From Marinococcus halotolerans DSM 16375 (GTDB lineage Bacteria; Bacillota; Bacilli; Bacillales; Marinococcaceae), in the NCBI RefSeq assembly GCF_000420725.1, contig NZ_ATVM01000003.1, positions 124,001 through 188,000 on the forward strand: a stretch of 64,000 nucleotides of DNA, in the 5' to 3' direction. The notes below the pieces were generated by a model, which saw only the letters and a program-made list of their open reading frames with translations, did not search any database and was not told the DNA's origin. The translations under genes were made by a program, and so were the position numbers. Position 1 is the first letter of the stretch. Every line of letters begins with the position of its first letter. This document shows, in pieces, positions 28,086-37,667 of the stretch.

Positions 28086-28481
28086 ATGGAACTGTTCCAA
28101 TCCGGGACCTGGCAGAAATTGCAGGCAGGGGTCGAAGGGGCGTCGCTCAGACAAAAGGCAATCACAGATAATATTGCCAATATTGACACGCCGAACTACA
28201 AAGCAAAGGAAGTCTCCTTTCAGGATATGTTAAAGGAGGAAAGCAGCAGTCAGATGGAAGCTGTAAAAACAGACGCAAAACACTTTTCTTTTCAGAATAA
28301 TCAAAATTCTCCAGGCGTATACGAGCAGCGGGGCAATACATACAATAATAACGGAAACAACGTAGACATTGATAAAGAAATGACCGAGCTTTCGGAAAAC
28401 CAACTGCATTATAACGCCATCGTTGACCGTATAAATGGAAAATTCGGCGGCATTAAATCGGCTATCCGGGGAGGATCATAA
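28086..28481 (+). CDS. flgB: Flagellar basal-body rod protein FlgB
   Basis: FlgB is a proximal rod subunit exported through the flagellar type III apparatus. The 131-residue protein has the N-terminal rod motif ITDNIANIDTPNYKAKEVSF (about 25-44) and the C-terminal heptad region (LSENQLHYNAIVDRI) that forms the rod coiled coil. It is the first gene of the fla/che operon. The ATG follows AGAGGTGAG. Confidence 0.97.
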   Translation: MELFQSGTWQKLQAGVEGASLRQKAITDNIANIDTPNYKAKEVSFQDMLKEESSSQMEAVKTDAKHFSFQNNQNSPGVYEQRGNTYNNNGNNVDIDKEMTELSENQLHYNAIVDRINGKFGGIKSAIRGGS

Positions 28482-28483
28482 GC

Positions 28484-28930
28484 ATGTCTATTTTTAATGG
28501 AATTCAGGCCTCCGGTTCGGCCTTGACGGCTCAGCGTCTGCGCATGGACATTGTCAGCTCGAACCTTGCGAATGCAGATTCCACGAGAGGCCGGCTCGTC
28601 GACGGGGAATGGCAGCCTTACCAGCGCAAAACTGTCTCCATGAGCCCGAAGCAGGACAATTCCTTTCAGTCGAATTTAACGAAGGCATTAAATGATCAGG
28701 GCGGCATGCGCGTGTCGGAAATCGGCGTAGATGACGCTCCCTTTGATGAGGTCTACCAGCCTGAGCATCCCGATGCCAATGAAGAAGGCTACGTGCAGAT
28801 GCCAAACGTGGACCCTTTAAAAGAAATGACGGATCTGACTTCGGCATCGCGTTCGTATGAAGCAAACGTCACGGCGCTCAATGCCAATAAAAACATGATG
28901 ATGAAAGCACTCGAAATCGGTAAAAACTAA
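28484..28930 (+). CDS. flgC: Flagellar basal-body rod protein FlgC
   Basis: FlgC is a second proximal rod subunit. The 148-residue protein has the N-terminal MDIVSSNLANADSTR motif and the C-terminal YVQMPNVDPLKEMTDL and SRSYEANVTALNANK motifs, which are characteristic of FlgC. It lies two bases after flgB. Confidence 0.97.
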   Translation: MSIFNGIQASGSALTAQRLRMDIVSSNLANADSTRGRLVDGEWQPYQRKTVSMSPKQDNSFQSNLTKALNDQGGMRVSEIGVDDAPFDEVYQPEHPDANEEGYVQMPNVDPLKEMTDLTSASRSYEANVTALNANKNMMMKALEIGKN

Positions 28931-28950
28931 CAGCGAAAGGAGGCGTACGG

Positions 28951-29247
28951 ATGGAAGTCACAAATATTCAGGCTCCCGCCATGAAAACGGCGAACGAGGC
29001 GGGTCAGGCAACAGTAAAAGAAACCGGCGACTCGTTTCAAAAGGCAATGAGCGAGGCAATGAGTAAAGTCAACGAGGCCCAGCTTGAGTCGGATCGGATG
29101 ACAGAAAAACTGGTAACCGGCGAAGCGGACAATCTGCATGATGTGATGATTGCTGCAGAAAAAGGAAGTATTTACATGCAGACGGCGACCGAGGTGAGAA
29201 ACAAGGCGGTGGAGGCTTACAAAGAAATGATGCGGATGCAGGTGTAA
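28951..29247 (+). CDS. fliE: Flagellar hook-basal body complex protein FliE
   Basis: FliE joins the MS ring to the rod and is the first exported substrate. The 98-residue protein has the family pattern SFQKAMSEAMSKVNEAQLESDRM (about 29-51) and the C-terminal LHDVMIAAEKGSIYMQ, ending in a helix with EAYKEMMRMQV. The ATG follows AAAGGAGG. Confidence 0.96.
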   Translation: MEVTNIQAPAMKTANEAGQATVKETGDSFQKAMSEAMSKVNEAQLESDRMTEKLVTGEADNLHDVMIAAEKGSIYMQTATEVRNKAVEAYKEMMRMQV

Positions 29248-29276
29248 TCGTAAAGAGGAAGGTATGAAGCGGAGTT

Positions 29277-30869
29277 ATGAAAGAAAAATGGAAAGAGTAC
29301 AGCCAAAAGGCGAAAACGTATTGGAGCAGCCGCAGTAAAAAACAAAAAAGAATATATATTTTTGGCACAACGGCGATCTTTCTTTTTCTCCTCATCAGCA
29401 TACTGCTGTTTTCGCGGACAAACTTTGAGCCTCTTTACACCGACCTGGCACCGGAAACAGCAGGCAGCATCAAAGAGACCCTGGACACCCGCGGAGTGAA
29501 ATATGAAATATCGAATGAAGGAACCACCATCAGTGTGCCAAAGGATCAGGTGGATGCGTTAAAGGTGGATCTGGCGGCTGAGGGGCTTCCGCAGGACGGG
29601 GCGATCGACTACAGCTTTATTGAAGATCAGACCGGCTTTGGAATGACAGACAATGAATTCTCCGTCATGGAGCGGGCGGCGCTCCAGACCGAGCTTGAGG
29701 CGCTGATTTCCAACATGGACGCGGTGGAAAGCACCGATGTCATGATTAACATGCCGGAAGAAGCCACATGGGTGGCTGAAGAAGCCGAAGCAGCTACAGC
29801 ATCGGTGACCGTCGATTTGAGCGGCACCGGAGAACTGGATCAGGAGCAGGTGAAAACTCTGTACAACCTTGTTTCCAAAAGTGTGCCCGATCTGCCGGTT
29901 GAAAACATCGATATCAGCGATACGAGCATGAACTATTATACATATGAGGAAAACGGATCCTCTGGTTCCACTATGAATGAATACGAGGACCAGCGTGCGG
30001 TCCAGCAGGATATCGAAAAAGACATCCGCCGTGACGTGCAGCAGATGCTTGGCACCGTGGCCGGACAAAATAAAGTAATGGTGTCGGTAACGACAGATAT
30101 CGACTTTACAAAAGAAAATCGGGAAGAAGACCTGGTGGAGCCGGTGGATGAAGAAACGATGGAAGGCATTGCCGTGAGTGCTGAAGAAATTGCGGAAGCC
30201 TATGAGGGCGTGGATCCGCTCGAAGAAGGAGAAGCTGGCGCCGGAGAGGAAGACGTAGCCAACTACCCGGCTGGTACTGAAGCAGCCGGCGATTCCGAGC
30301 GGACCGAGGAACGAATCAACTACGAAGTAAACCGTATACATAAAGAGATTCAGGAAAGCCCGTACAAGCTGCGCGACCTCGGCATTCAGGTAATGGTGGA
30401 GCCGCCGGATCCGGAAGACCCGAATTCTTTAGAGCCGGAAACGATGGATAACATGCAGGCGATGCTTGAGACAGTCATAAGCACGAGCATTGATAAAGAA
30501 TATCTTGAAGTCGAAGGCGAAGAGATGGATGTAGAAGAAAAAGTCTCTATTTCCTCCCAGACCTTCCTTGGCGCAGAAGAGATCGACCAGGAAGCAGGAG
30601 GCCTGCCGTGGTGGGCGTATGCGTTAATGGCTGTAGGCGCTGTTGGTCTTATCATATTAGTAGTATGGCTCGTACGCCGGAAAAAGCCGGCGGAAGCCCA
30701 GGAGGAAGGCATTCAGGCTGCAGAATTTGAACAGCGCGACATCCCTGACCTGGAAAACAGCCGGGAAATGACCGAAGAAGAAATGAAACGAAACCAGCTC
30801 GAGAAGCTAGCAAAAGAAAAGCCGGAAGAATTTTCAAAGCTGCTTCGTTTCTGGCTGTCCGATGATTAA
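29277..30869 (+). CDS. fliF: Flagellar MS-ring protein FliF
   Basis: FliF forms the membrane MS ring that supports the rotor. The 530-residue protein has a first membrane segment at about 25-45, then the ring-building domains (FEPLYTDLAPETAGSIKETL; MERAALQTELEALI). An acidic loop (about 280-345) and a second membrane segment (about 445-465) come before the C-terminal FliG-binding tail ending in LLRFWLSDD. The long Glu-rich loop is more acidic than in B. subtilis as I recall. Start at ATG with GCGGAG upstream. Confidence 0.96.
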   Translation: MKEKWKEYSQKAKTYWSSRSKKQKRIYIFGTTAIFLFLLISILLFSRTNFEPLYTDLAPETAGSIKETLDTRGVKYEISNEGTTISVPKDQVDALKVDLAAEGLPQDGAIDYSFIEDQTGFGMTDNEFSVMERAALQTELEALISNMDAVESTDVMINMPEEATWVAEEAEAATASVTVDLSGTGELDQEQVKTLYNLVSKSVPDLPVENIDISDTSMNYYTYEENGSSGSTMNEYEDQRAVQQDIEKDIRRDVQQMLGTVAGQNKVMVSVTTDIDFTKENREEDLVEPVDEETMEGIAVSAEEIAEAYEGVDPLEEGEAGAGEEDVANYPAGTEAAGDSERTEERINYEVNRIHKEIQESPYKLRDLGIQVMVEPPDPEDPNSLEPETMDNMQAMLETVISTSIDKEYLEVEGEEMDVEEKVSISSQTFLGAEEIDQEAGGLPWWAYALMAVGAVGLIILVVWLVRRKKPAEAQEEGIQAAEFEQRDIPDLENSREMTEEEMKRNQLEKLAKEKPEEFSKLLRFWLSDD

Positions 30870-30884
30870 AAGGAGGAGCAGCAA

Positions 30885-31898
30885 TTGCAGAAAAGAAAAG
30901 AAACGCTGACCGGAAAACAAAAAGCAGCTGTGCTGCTGATTTCATTGGGCCCGGACGTCTCAGCCGAAGTATATAAGCATTTACGGGAAGAAGAGATTGA
31001 AAAGCTGACGCTTGAAATTGCGAATGTAAGAAAAGTGGAGAGCTCGAAAAAAGAAGAAGTGATGAATGAATTTCATCAAATAGCGATTGCCCAGGATTAC
31101 ATTTCCCAGGGAGGCATCGGCTACGCTAAAAGCGTGCTCGAAAAAGCGCTTGGAGAAGAGGAAGCGATGCATATGATCAACCGCCTCACCTCGTCGCTGC
31201 AGGTAAAGCCGTTTGACTTTGCCCGCAAGGCTGAGCCTTCCCAGGTGCTGAACTTTATTCAAAATGAGCATCCGCAGACAATCGCTCTTGTGCTTTCCTA
31301 CTTGGAACCGGGGCAGGCCGGCCAGATTTTGTCGGAGCTGCCTGAGACCCAGCAGACCGACGTGGCCCGGCGTATCGCGAAAATGGACCGGACCTCGCCG
31401 GAAATTGTAAGCGAAGTGGAAGCAGTGCTCGAACAAAAGCTTTCGACCTCCGTCACTCAGGACTACACCGAAGCGGGAGGTATTGAATCCGTCGTAGAGG
31501 TGCTCAACGGCGTGGACCGGAGCACGGAAAAAATCATCCTTGAATCTCTGGAACAGGAAGATCCGGAGCTGGCCGAGGAAATCAAAAAACGCATGTTTGT
31601 ATTTGAAGACGTGGTGGCGCTTGATAACCGCTCGATTCAGCGTGTTGTACGCGATGTCAATAACGATGACCTTCAGCTTGCCCTGAAAGTAGCAAGCGAG
31701 CAGGTGAAAGAAGTCGTTTTCCAGAATATGTCCCAGCGGATGGCCGAAACGTTCCAGGAGGAAATGGAATTTATGGGGCCGGTCCGGCTGCGTGATGTAG
31801 AAGAAGCACAATCGAGAATTGTCGGCATTATACGCAGGCTCGAAGAAACGGGTGAAATTGTAATAGCCCGCGGCGGGGGAGATGATGTGATTGTCTAA
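30885..31898 (+). CDS. fliG: Flagellar motor switch protein FliG
   Basis: FliG is the rotor protein that interacts with the stator. The 337-residue protein has the N-terminal GKQKAAVLLISLGPDVSAEVYKHL, the middle EHPQTIALVLSYLEP motif and the C-terminal torque domain with DNRSIQRVVRDVNNDDL and the charged helix. The start is TTG at 30885, seven bases after AAGGAGG; no upstream ATG fits. Eight bases overlap fliH. Confidence 0.97.
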   Translation: MQKRKETLTGKQKAAVLLISLGPDVSAEVYKHLREEEIEKLTLEIANVRKVESSKKEEVMNEFHQIAIAQDYISQGGIGYAKSVLEKALGEEEAMHMINRLTSSLQVKPFDFARKAEPSQVLNFIQNEHPQTIALVLSYLEPGQAGQILSELPETQQTDVARRIAKMDRTSPEIVSEVEAVLEQKLSTSVTQDYTEAGGIESVVEVLNGVDRSTEKIILESLEQEDPELAEEIKKRMFVFEDVVALDNRSIQRVVRDVNNDDLQLALKVASEQVKEVVFQNMSQRMAETFQEEMEFMGPVRLRDVEEAQSRIVGIIRRLEETGEIVIARGGGDDVIV

Positions 31899-32634
31899 CG
31901 TATTTCGCACACACGTCAGCGCAGAGCATACAACCATTGCGACGAAAAAAATCGTGTATGAAGAAGCTCCTTCACAGATAGATGAGCATTTCCTTCAGCA
32001 GCGGCAGGCCGAGCAGTTAAAAGAGCAGGCCGGCCGGCTGCAAGAGCAGGCCGAACAGGCCTGGAAAGACACCCTGGAAAAAATCAAACAAGAAGAAATG
32101 GAAGCGCAGGAGCGTATTGCTGCCTGGGCTGAAGAGGCTAAACAACAAGGATACACTGAAGGGTTCGAGAGCGGGGAGCAGAAAGGCTTTGAAGCGTGGC
32201 AGCAGCAGATTGCCCACGCCGGGCGGATCATAGAGTCTGCTGAACAGGCCTTTCACGAACGCCTGAATGAAGCCGAACCGACGGTAATCGATATTGCGGT
32301 GCAGGCGCTCGAAAAAATGCTCGGTCCGGAATGGCTCCCGGATGAACACTGGCGGATGCAGCTCTCGACGGCTGTCGGCTCCCTGCGTGCACAGGGCAAC
32401 ATCCGCGTGCTCGTCAGCGCCGAAGATTATGAAGATGTGCGAATGTACAAAGAAGAACTGCAGAGCGCGGCGGGAAGCGACCAGAAGGTAACCATTTATC
32501 CGGATGCAAAGATGAAAGAGCGGCAGTGCGTGCTCGAAACGGACTTTGGAAAACTCGATGTTTCCCTGGATACCCAGCTCCAGGAATTGAAAAAACAGCT
32601 GCAGGCTGTCGTGAAAGAGGGCATGCCGGTATGA
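31891..32634 (+). CDS. fliH: Flagellar assembly protein FliH
   Basis: FliH regulates the FliI export ATPase and tethers it to the export gate. The 247-residue protein has a Gln/Glu-rich coiled coil (about 30-110, with GYTEGFESGEQKGFEAWQQ, the GxxxG-type repeats typical of FliH) and a C-terminal globular domain (VIDIAVQALEKML to the end). It starts at TTG 31891 inside the end of fliG, preceded by GGGGGAG, so translation is coupled. The stop overlaps the fliI start. Confidence 0.93.
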   Translation: MSNVFRTHVSAEHTTIATKKIVYEEAPSQIDEHFLQQRQAEQLKEQAGRLQEQAEQAWKDTLEKIKQEEMEAQERIAAWAEEAKQQGYTEGFESGEQKGFEAWQQQIAHAGRIIESAEQAFHERLNEAEPTVIDIAVQALEKMLGPEWLPDEHWRMQLSTAVGSLRAQGNIRVLVSAEDYEDVRMYKEELQSAAGSDQKVTIYPDAKMKERQCVLETDFGKLDVSLDTQLQELKKQLQAVVKEGMPV

Positions 32635-33947
32635 GAGCAGAGCATGCAGCACGGCAGGTGAAACAGATGTCTCTGTACCGTTCCTACGGAAGTGTGGAAC
32701 GGGTGATTGGGTTGATGGTGGAGTCGCGCGGCCCAAAAACTAACGTAGGGGATATCTGCTACATATATGGCGTCGGAAGCGACACCTCCATGGCCGCTGA
32801 AGTAGTTGGTTTCCGGCAGGAATACGTGCTCCTGATGCCGCTGGAATCGTTAAAAAACATCAGCCCCGGCTGCACAGTCGAAGCCACCGGCAAACCACTG
32901 AAAATCAAGGCAGGGGCAGGGCTTATCGGGCGTGTGTTAAACGGCATGGGAGAGCCGATTGATCACCAGGAGCTTCCGGAAGGTCTGATCAGCGTTTCTT
33001 CGGAAGCAGCACCGCCGGCTCCACTTGACCGGCCAAGAATTACAAACGTTATGCCGACCGGGGTGAGGGTGATCGACAGTCTGCTCACGATGGGCGAAGG
33101 CCAGCGGATAGGCATCTTTGCCGGAAGCGGTGTCGGAAAAAGCACCCTGCTTTCGATGATCACGCGCTACACTGAAGCCGATATTAACGTGATCGCGCTG
33201 ATCGGGGAGCGCGGGCGCGAGGTACGGGACTTTATCGAACGCGATCTGGGAGAAGAAGGCATGGCCAGATCAGTGCTGATAGTAGCGACCTCGGACCAGC
33301 CCGCCTCGATGCGGATCCAGGGCGCCTACACGGCAACGGCCATTGCTGAATATTTTCGCTCCAAAGGAAAAAAGGTCAATTTCATGATGGACTCCATCAC
33401 CCGGTTTGCGATGGCACGAAGAGAAATCGGCCTTGCGATTGGTGAGCCTCCGACGACAAAAGGATACCCGCCGTCGGTATTTGCCCTCCTGCCGGGACTG
33501 CTTGAGCGGACCGGCACAAGCAACGAAGGCTCGATTACCGCGTTTTACACGGTGCTTGTGGACGGAGACGACATGAACGAGCCGATTGCCGATGCCGTAC
33601 GCGGTATTCTCGACGGTCACTTTGTGCTCGAACGGTCGCTTGCCAATAAAAACCATTTTCCGGCCATTGACGTGCTTCAAAGCGTCAGCCGGGTGATGTC
33701 AGAAATTACGGATGAAAATCATCAGAAGGCAGCTCTGAAAGTGAAAAGCTGGCTTGCGGCTTACCGGGAAGCAGAGGAGCTTATACGAATCGGGGCCTAC
33801 CGCAAAGGCAGCTCCCGGGAAACCGACGAGGCACTGGAAAGATTACCGGCCGTTGAAGCGCTTATCCAGCAGCGGTCGATGGAAGCATCGACGATGGAAC
33901 AGACGCTGCAAAAGCTGCAAAACGTTACGGAGAAAGGAGCGTCCTAA
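32631..33947 (+). CDS. fliI: Flagellum-specific export ATPase FliI
   Basis: FliI is the hexameric ATPase of the type III flagellar export apparatus, related to the F1 beta subunit. The 438-residue protein has Walker A FAGSGVGKST (163-172), the GERGREVRDFIE block and Walker B region VNFMMDSITRFAMARRE. I chose the ATG at 32631 because it overlaps the fliH stop and gives the usual length. The longer frame upstream is only overlap with fliH. Confidence 0.97.
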   Translation: MRAEHAARQVKQMSLYRSYGSVERVIGLMVESRGPKTNVGDICYIYGVGSDTSMAAEVVGFRQEYVLLMPLESLKNISPGCTVEATGKPLKIKAGAGLIGRVLNGMGEPIDHQELPEGLISVSSEAAPPAPLDRPRITNVMPTGVRVIDSLLTMGEGQRIGIFAGSGVGKSTLLSMITRYTEADINVIALIGERGREVRDFIERDLGEEGMARSVLIVATSDQPASMRIQGAYTATAIAEYFRSKGKKVNFMMDSITRFAMARREIGLAIGEPPTTKGYPPSVFALLPGLLERTGTSNEGSITAFYTVLVDGDDMNEPIADAVRGILDGHFVLERSLANKNHFPAIDVLQSVSRVMSEITDENHQKAALKVKSWLAAYREAEELIRIGAYRKGSSRETDEALERLPAVEALIQQRSMEASTMEQTLQKLQNVTEKGAS

Positions 33948-34405
33948 TGTCCTACCAATTTTCTTTAGAACAGCTGCTGCAGCTGAGAGACCGCGAAAAA
34001 GACCAGAAGGTAAAATCCTACAATGAGGCAGTGGACCAGTTTGAGCAGAAAGCGGAAACCCTCTATGAAATGCTCCGTTCCAAAGAGCACGCAGAAGAAA
34101 TCAACCGGGAGAAAATGATCCGGGGAGTGACGGTACGGGAGCTTCGCCAGCAGGAAAAGATGCTGCATATGTATGAGCGCCGAGCAGCCGTTCTCGAAGA
34201 AGCGGTGAGCAAGGCACGCTGGATGATGCAGCGCGAAGAAAAAGCGATGCAGGAAGCATGGCGTGAAAACCGGAAGCTTGAGCTGATAAAAGAAAAAGAA
34301 GAAGCAAAACATATGGAAAAAATAAAGCGGGACGAGCGTATGACAATGGATGACACGGCAGTGCAAATGTATCTACAGAAGCAGACGGTGCAGCACTATG
34401 GCTGA
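33947..34405 (+). CDS. fliJ: Flagellar protein FliJ
   Basis: FliJ is the small coiled-coil chaperone and stalk protein of the export ATPase. The 152-residue protein is almost entirely helical and rich in Glu, Lys, Arg, Gln and Met. It starts with the family pattern YQFSLEQLLQLRDREKDQ. The ATG overlaps the fliI stop by one base. The C-terminus overlaps the next gene by eight bases. Confidence 0.9.
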   Translation: MSYQFSLEQLLQLRDREKDQKVKSYNEAVDQFEQKAETLYEMLRSKEHAEEINREKMIRGVTVRELRQQEKMLHMYERRAAVLEEAVSKARWMMQREEKAMQEAWRENRKLELIKEKEEAKHMEKIKRDERMTMDDTAVQMYLQKQTVQHYG

Positions 34406-34952
34406 AAAAGAAAAGAAAAAAGCCGGTTTTTTTCAATGGTTTTTCATGCTGTTTCTGATCCCGCTTCTTTTCGCTGTCGTCCTGTCGGTGGCTGTTATGT
34501 CCTTTATGGGGATAAACGTCACTCAGCTCGGCCAGGACGTAGTGAAGTCAGTCACCGGCAGCGAAGAAAGTGCAGATGACGCCGGGACTTCCGGGGAAGA
34601 ACTCGAAGCCAAGGAAGAAGAAATCGTCGAACTGCAGCAGCGGCTTGATGAACGGGAGCAGGAACTCCGTAGCGTGGAAGAAGAGCTTGAGGAACTGACG
34701 CTCGAATCAGAAACAGAAGAGAATAATGAAGAGGAAGAAAGCGGCGGAAATGCCGGTTCAGCCCAGAAAATTTATGAGGAAATGAAGCCGGCAACTGCGG
34801 CAGCGGTGCTTGGGCAGCAGGAAACAGAAGTTATTATTCAGCATTTGTATTCCCTTCAGCCGGAGGAACAGGCCGCCATCCTCGAAGAGATGGATGAGGA
34901 GCTTGCTGCTTCCGTTGTTTCGGGGATTGAAGGTCTCGATTTGGAACAGTAG
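34398..34952 (+). CDS. ylxF: YlxF, MgtE N-domain-like flagellar operon protein
   Basis: This 184-residue protein has an N-terminal membrane segment (about 14-36), an acidic coiled coil (about 62-118) and a C-terminal domain like the MgtE intracellular N domain (IYEEMKPATAAAVLGQQETEVIIQ, then LQPEEQAAILEEMDEEL). It occupies the ylxF position between fliJ and fliK. Related MotE proteins chaperone periplasmic MotC in other bacteria, but the role here is not known. The ATG lies within the end of fliJ. Confidence 0.8.
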   Translation: MAEKEKKKAGFFQWFFMLFLIPLLFAVVLSVAVMSFMGINVTQLGQDVVKSVTGSEESADDAGTSGEELEAKEEEIVELQQRLDEREQELRSVEEELEELTLESETEENNEEEESGGNAGSAQKIYEEMKPATAAAVLGQQETEVIIQHLYSLQPEEQAAILEEMDEELAASVVSGIEGLDLEQ

Positions 34953-34969
34953 AGGAAAGGAGGCCAGCT

Positions 34970-36697
34970 ATGGAGACAGCAATTACCGGCCGGTCCGCGG
35001 CCCAGTTGAACAGCGCGCCTTTGTCCGGTCAGGCAGGAAGCAGTTCCTCAGCTTTTGCCGCTCTGTTTGCCGGGACCGCTGCATTAACGGGCAAACAGCC
35101 GGATACGGAAAAAGGAACGGAAACTGCCGGGCCTTCTGCTGAGCAGATAATAAAAGTCATCGAAGCAGAACCGGAAGCAATCAATGAGCTGATGAAGAAG
35201 CACCCCGAATTTGAAGAAGCCGTCATGTTTATCGCTGAGCTCGCAGGTAACGAAACGAGCCTCGAAGGAGCAGGGGAAAAAGAGACGCTCGAAGAAATGC
35301 CGGGGGAAAAAGAAAATATTTTCACAAAGCTTGCCGTTGTTCTTCATTCTCCGGACGCAGAAGCAGCTGCAGGAAAAAATGCTGCCGAGGCGGAGAAGCA
35401 GTTGGAGCTGCCGGTGCTCGAGCAGCTGGCAGCCCGGTTAAACGACCTTGCTCCGAGCGATCAGCAGGCGATACAGGTGGCAGCAGAAAAGCTGCAGGAG
35501 ACCGCCGGGCCACTGCTTTCCAAAACCCTGGCGGGGGAGGAAAAGAAGCAAGCAGAACAAGTATTTGCGAGTCGTCTGAATGAACTGGCTGCGCTTCTTT
35601 CAAAGGTTTTACCAGACAATGCTGAAAGTGTCCGTCCGGAAGCCGCTCTTGCAGCAGCGGCAGTGGCCGTCGAAGCGCCGGCAAAGGATAACAGCCAGCC
35701 GTTACGGGCGCAGGGACAGAAGGAAATGTCCCGAATAGAGAAACTCGACATCCTGTTTCCAGAAAAAACGCCCGAGGTGCGGCAGCTAATTTCTTCTCTG
35801 GCCCAGCTGGGCGACGCTAAAAGCAGCCCAACGCCGCGACCTCAGTTACTGCCGCAGATGCCTGCCGGGTGGATGAGTCCTGCTGCCGGGAAGGAGGCAG
35901 CGACAGACGCCGCCACTCAAGCGATAAAAAAAGATCTGCAGCAATGGCAGAAGTACCTTAGCGCACGGGAAGAGCCGGGTGCCTGGGTACCAAAAGCCCT
36001 TCAGCCTTCCTCTGGAGAACAGCCGGAAAAGCAGCTGACGGCATTTATCCAGAGCCTGTCGGCTCTGGTCAAAAAGCAGCCGTCGATATCTTTAACGGCA
36101 GAGACAGAGAAAAACGAGTCGTTTACCGTGCAGCTTGAGCAGATCCTGAGGAGCATCCGCAGTGAAGCAGGGAATGCACCAGCCTCTTCAGCACCAGCAC
36201 ACGGAGCGGGAGAGCCGAGAGCTCTTCAGCCGAACGCGCCGCTTGTGATTCAGCTTCCTCCGGCCTCTGAAGGAAATCAGCGACAGGCCGAATTTTTAAA
36301 GCAGTTTCAGCAGACGCTCGGCACGATGAACGCTGCCCAGCTGAAAAACGGAGCTTCCTATACGATTCGTCTTCACCCTGAACATCTGGGCCGGCTCGAT
36401 GTGAAGCTCACAAAAATCGAAGGCCAGTGGACCGCCCAGCTGATTACAACCTCCAAAGGGGCGCAGGAGCTCGTGGAAAGCAGCGTGCATCAGCTGAGGC
36501 ATTCCTTCCTGCAGCAGAACCTGCAGGTCGAACGCATCGAAGTAGCCGAGCATCCGGATTTCTATAAAGAAGAAGAGCAGAAAGAAGATCATGAAGAACA
36601 GCGGGAAGCGGTAAATATGCAGGAAGAGTCTTCAGAAGAGGAAGAACGCTCGTTTGAAGATATTTTACAGCAGCTTTCGATCAACGAACGAATTTAA
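34970..36697 (+). CDS. fliK: Flagellar hook-length control protein FliK
   Basis: FliK measures hook length and triggers the switch of FlhB export specificity. The 575-residue protein has a low-complexity N-terminal and central part rich in Ala, Glu, Gln and Pro and a conserved C-terminal domain (about 440-535) with YTIRLHPEHLGRLDVKLTKI and VHQLRHSFLQQNLQVERIEV. An acidic tail rich in Glu follows. The ATG follows AAAGGAGG. Confidence 0.92.
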   Translation: METAITGRSAAQLNSAPLSGQAGSSSSAFAALFAGTAALTGKQPDTEKGTETAGPSAEQIIKVIEAEPEAINELMKKHPEFEEAVMFIAELAGNETSLEGAGEKETLEEMPGEKENIFTKLAVVLHSPDAEAAAGKNAAEAEKQLELPVLEQLAARLNDLAPSDQQAIQVAAEKLQETAGPLLSKTLAGEEKKQAEQVFASRLNELAALLSKVLPDNAESVRPEAALAAAAVAVEAPAKDNSQPLRAQGQKEMSRIEKLDILFPEKTPEVRQLISSLAQLGDAKSSPTPRPQLLPQMPAGWMSPAAGKEAATDAATQAIKKDLQQWQKYLSAREEPGAWVPKALQPSSGEQPEKQLTAFIQSLSALVKKQPSISLTAETEKNESFTVQLEQILRSIRSEAGNAPASSAPAHGAGEPRALQPNAPLVIQLPPASEGNQRQAEFLKQFQQTLGTMNAAQLKNGASYTIRLHPEHLGRLDVKLTKIEGQWTAQLITTSKGAQELVESSVHQLRHSFLQQNLQVERIEVAEHPDFYKEEEQKEDHEEQREAVNMQEESSEEEERSFEDILQQLSINERI

Positions 36698-36713
36698 AGG
36701 AGGTGAACATACG

Positions 36714-37196
36714 GTGAGTGCAATTACAGATAATATGCAGCTGAACAATGCTTCAAACAGCAAAACGCCCTTTGCCGCTGAAAACAGCAACGGCAATATG
36801 GATAAAGATGATTTTTTAAAGCTGCTTATTACCCAGCTGCAGAACCAGAACCCGCTTGAACCGATGAATGATACCGAATACGTTTCACAGATTGCCAACT
36901 TCAGTACGCTCGAGCAGATGAACAACATGAATAAATCGATGGAGCAGTCGACACAATTTATGGCGCAGGATGCCCTGATGCAGCTGAGCGGCCTGATCGG
37001 CCAGGATGTGACGTGGCAGACGCTCGTAAACGCGAATACCCCAAATGAGGATGTGCAGACAGGCCGCAATGAAATTATGTCAGTGAAAAAAGATACACAG
37101 GGAAACATTATGGTCGAGCTTGACTCCGGACGCTGGATTGACGGCAGGCAGGTGGTGAACATCGGGGAGGACGAGGCGGCTGCAGAGGAAAGCTGA
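36714..37196 (+). CDS. flgD: Flagellar hook capping protein FlgD
   Basis: FlgD is the cap needed for hook subunit assembly. The 160-residue protein has the diagnostic N-terminal block MDKDDFLKLLITQLQNQNPLEP, then EYVSQIANFSTLEQM. The C-terminal beta domains of longer FlgD proteins are mostly absent, as in Bacillus. I chose the GTG at 36714, eight bases after AAAGGAGGTG. Confidence 0.95.
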   Translation: MSAITDNMQLNNASNSKTPFAAENSNGNMDKDDFLKLLITQLQNQNPLEPMNDTEYVSQIANFSTLEQMNNMNKSMEQSTQFMAQDALMQLSGLIGQDVTWQTLVNANTPNEDVQTGRNEIMSVKKDTQGNIMVELDSGRWIDGRQVVNIGEDEAAAEES

Positions 37197-37214
37197 TACG
37201 AAGGAAGGAACAGC

Positions 37215-37595
37215 ATGGATTATTCAAAGGTGCACAACTATGCCAGAATGCCGGTTCCATCTAGTACAGCCAACACCTCGCAGCCGGCAAAACAGAAGGA
37301 TGGTTCATTCGCCACGCTTCTGCAAAACGAGCTGAAGGCCCCGGATGTCAAAATCAGCAAGCACGCTGCCAAACGAATGGAAGAAAGAAATGTCCATATT
37401 AAAAGCGCAGACTGGGAGCAGATGCAGGTAAAGCTAGGTGAAGCAGCGGAAAAGGGCGTCAAAGAATCCGTCGTGGTTTTCCCGGAAGCGGCACTGGTGG
37501 TCAATGCAGAGAACCGGACCATTATTACAGCAATGTCAAAGCAGGAAGCAGCAAATCATACGTTCACTAATATTGACGGCGTTATATTCATGTAA
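37215..37595 (+). CDS. Flagellar operon protein of the TIGR02530 type
   Basis: This 126-residue protein matches the small family found between flgD and flgE in Firmicutes. The conserved part is VKISKHAAKRMEERNV, then a helix rich in Glu and Lys, SVVVFPEAALVVNAENRTIITAM and a C-terminal FTNIDGVIFM. Its function is unknown. The N-terminal 40 residues look disordered. The ATG follows AAGGAAGGAAC. Confidence 0.88.
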   Translation: MDYSKVHNYARMPVPSSTANTSQPAKQKDGSFATLLQNELKAPDVKISKHAAKRMEERNVHIKSADWEQMQVKLGEAAEKGVKESVVVFPEAALVVNAENRTIITAMSKQEAANHTFTNIDGVIFM

Positions 37596-37667
37596 AAGGC
37601 TTGACCGCAAGGAGGCCTGGGCTCCCGACAGACAGACGGGGCCCGCTTAAACCAAAGGAGGAATACA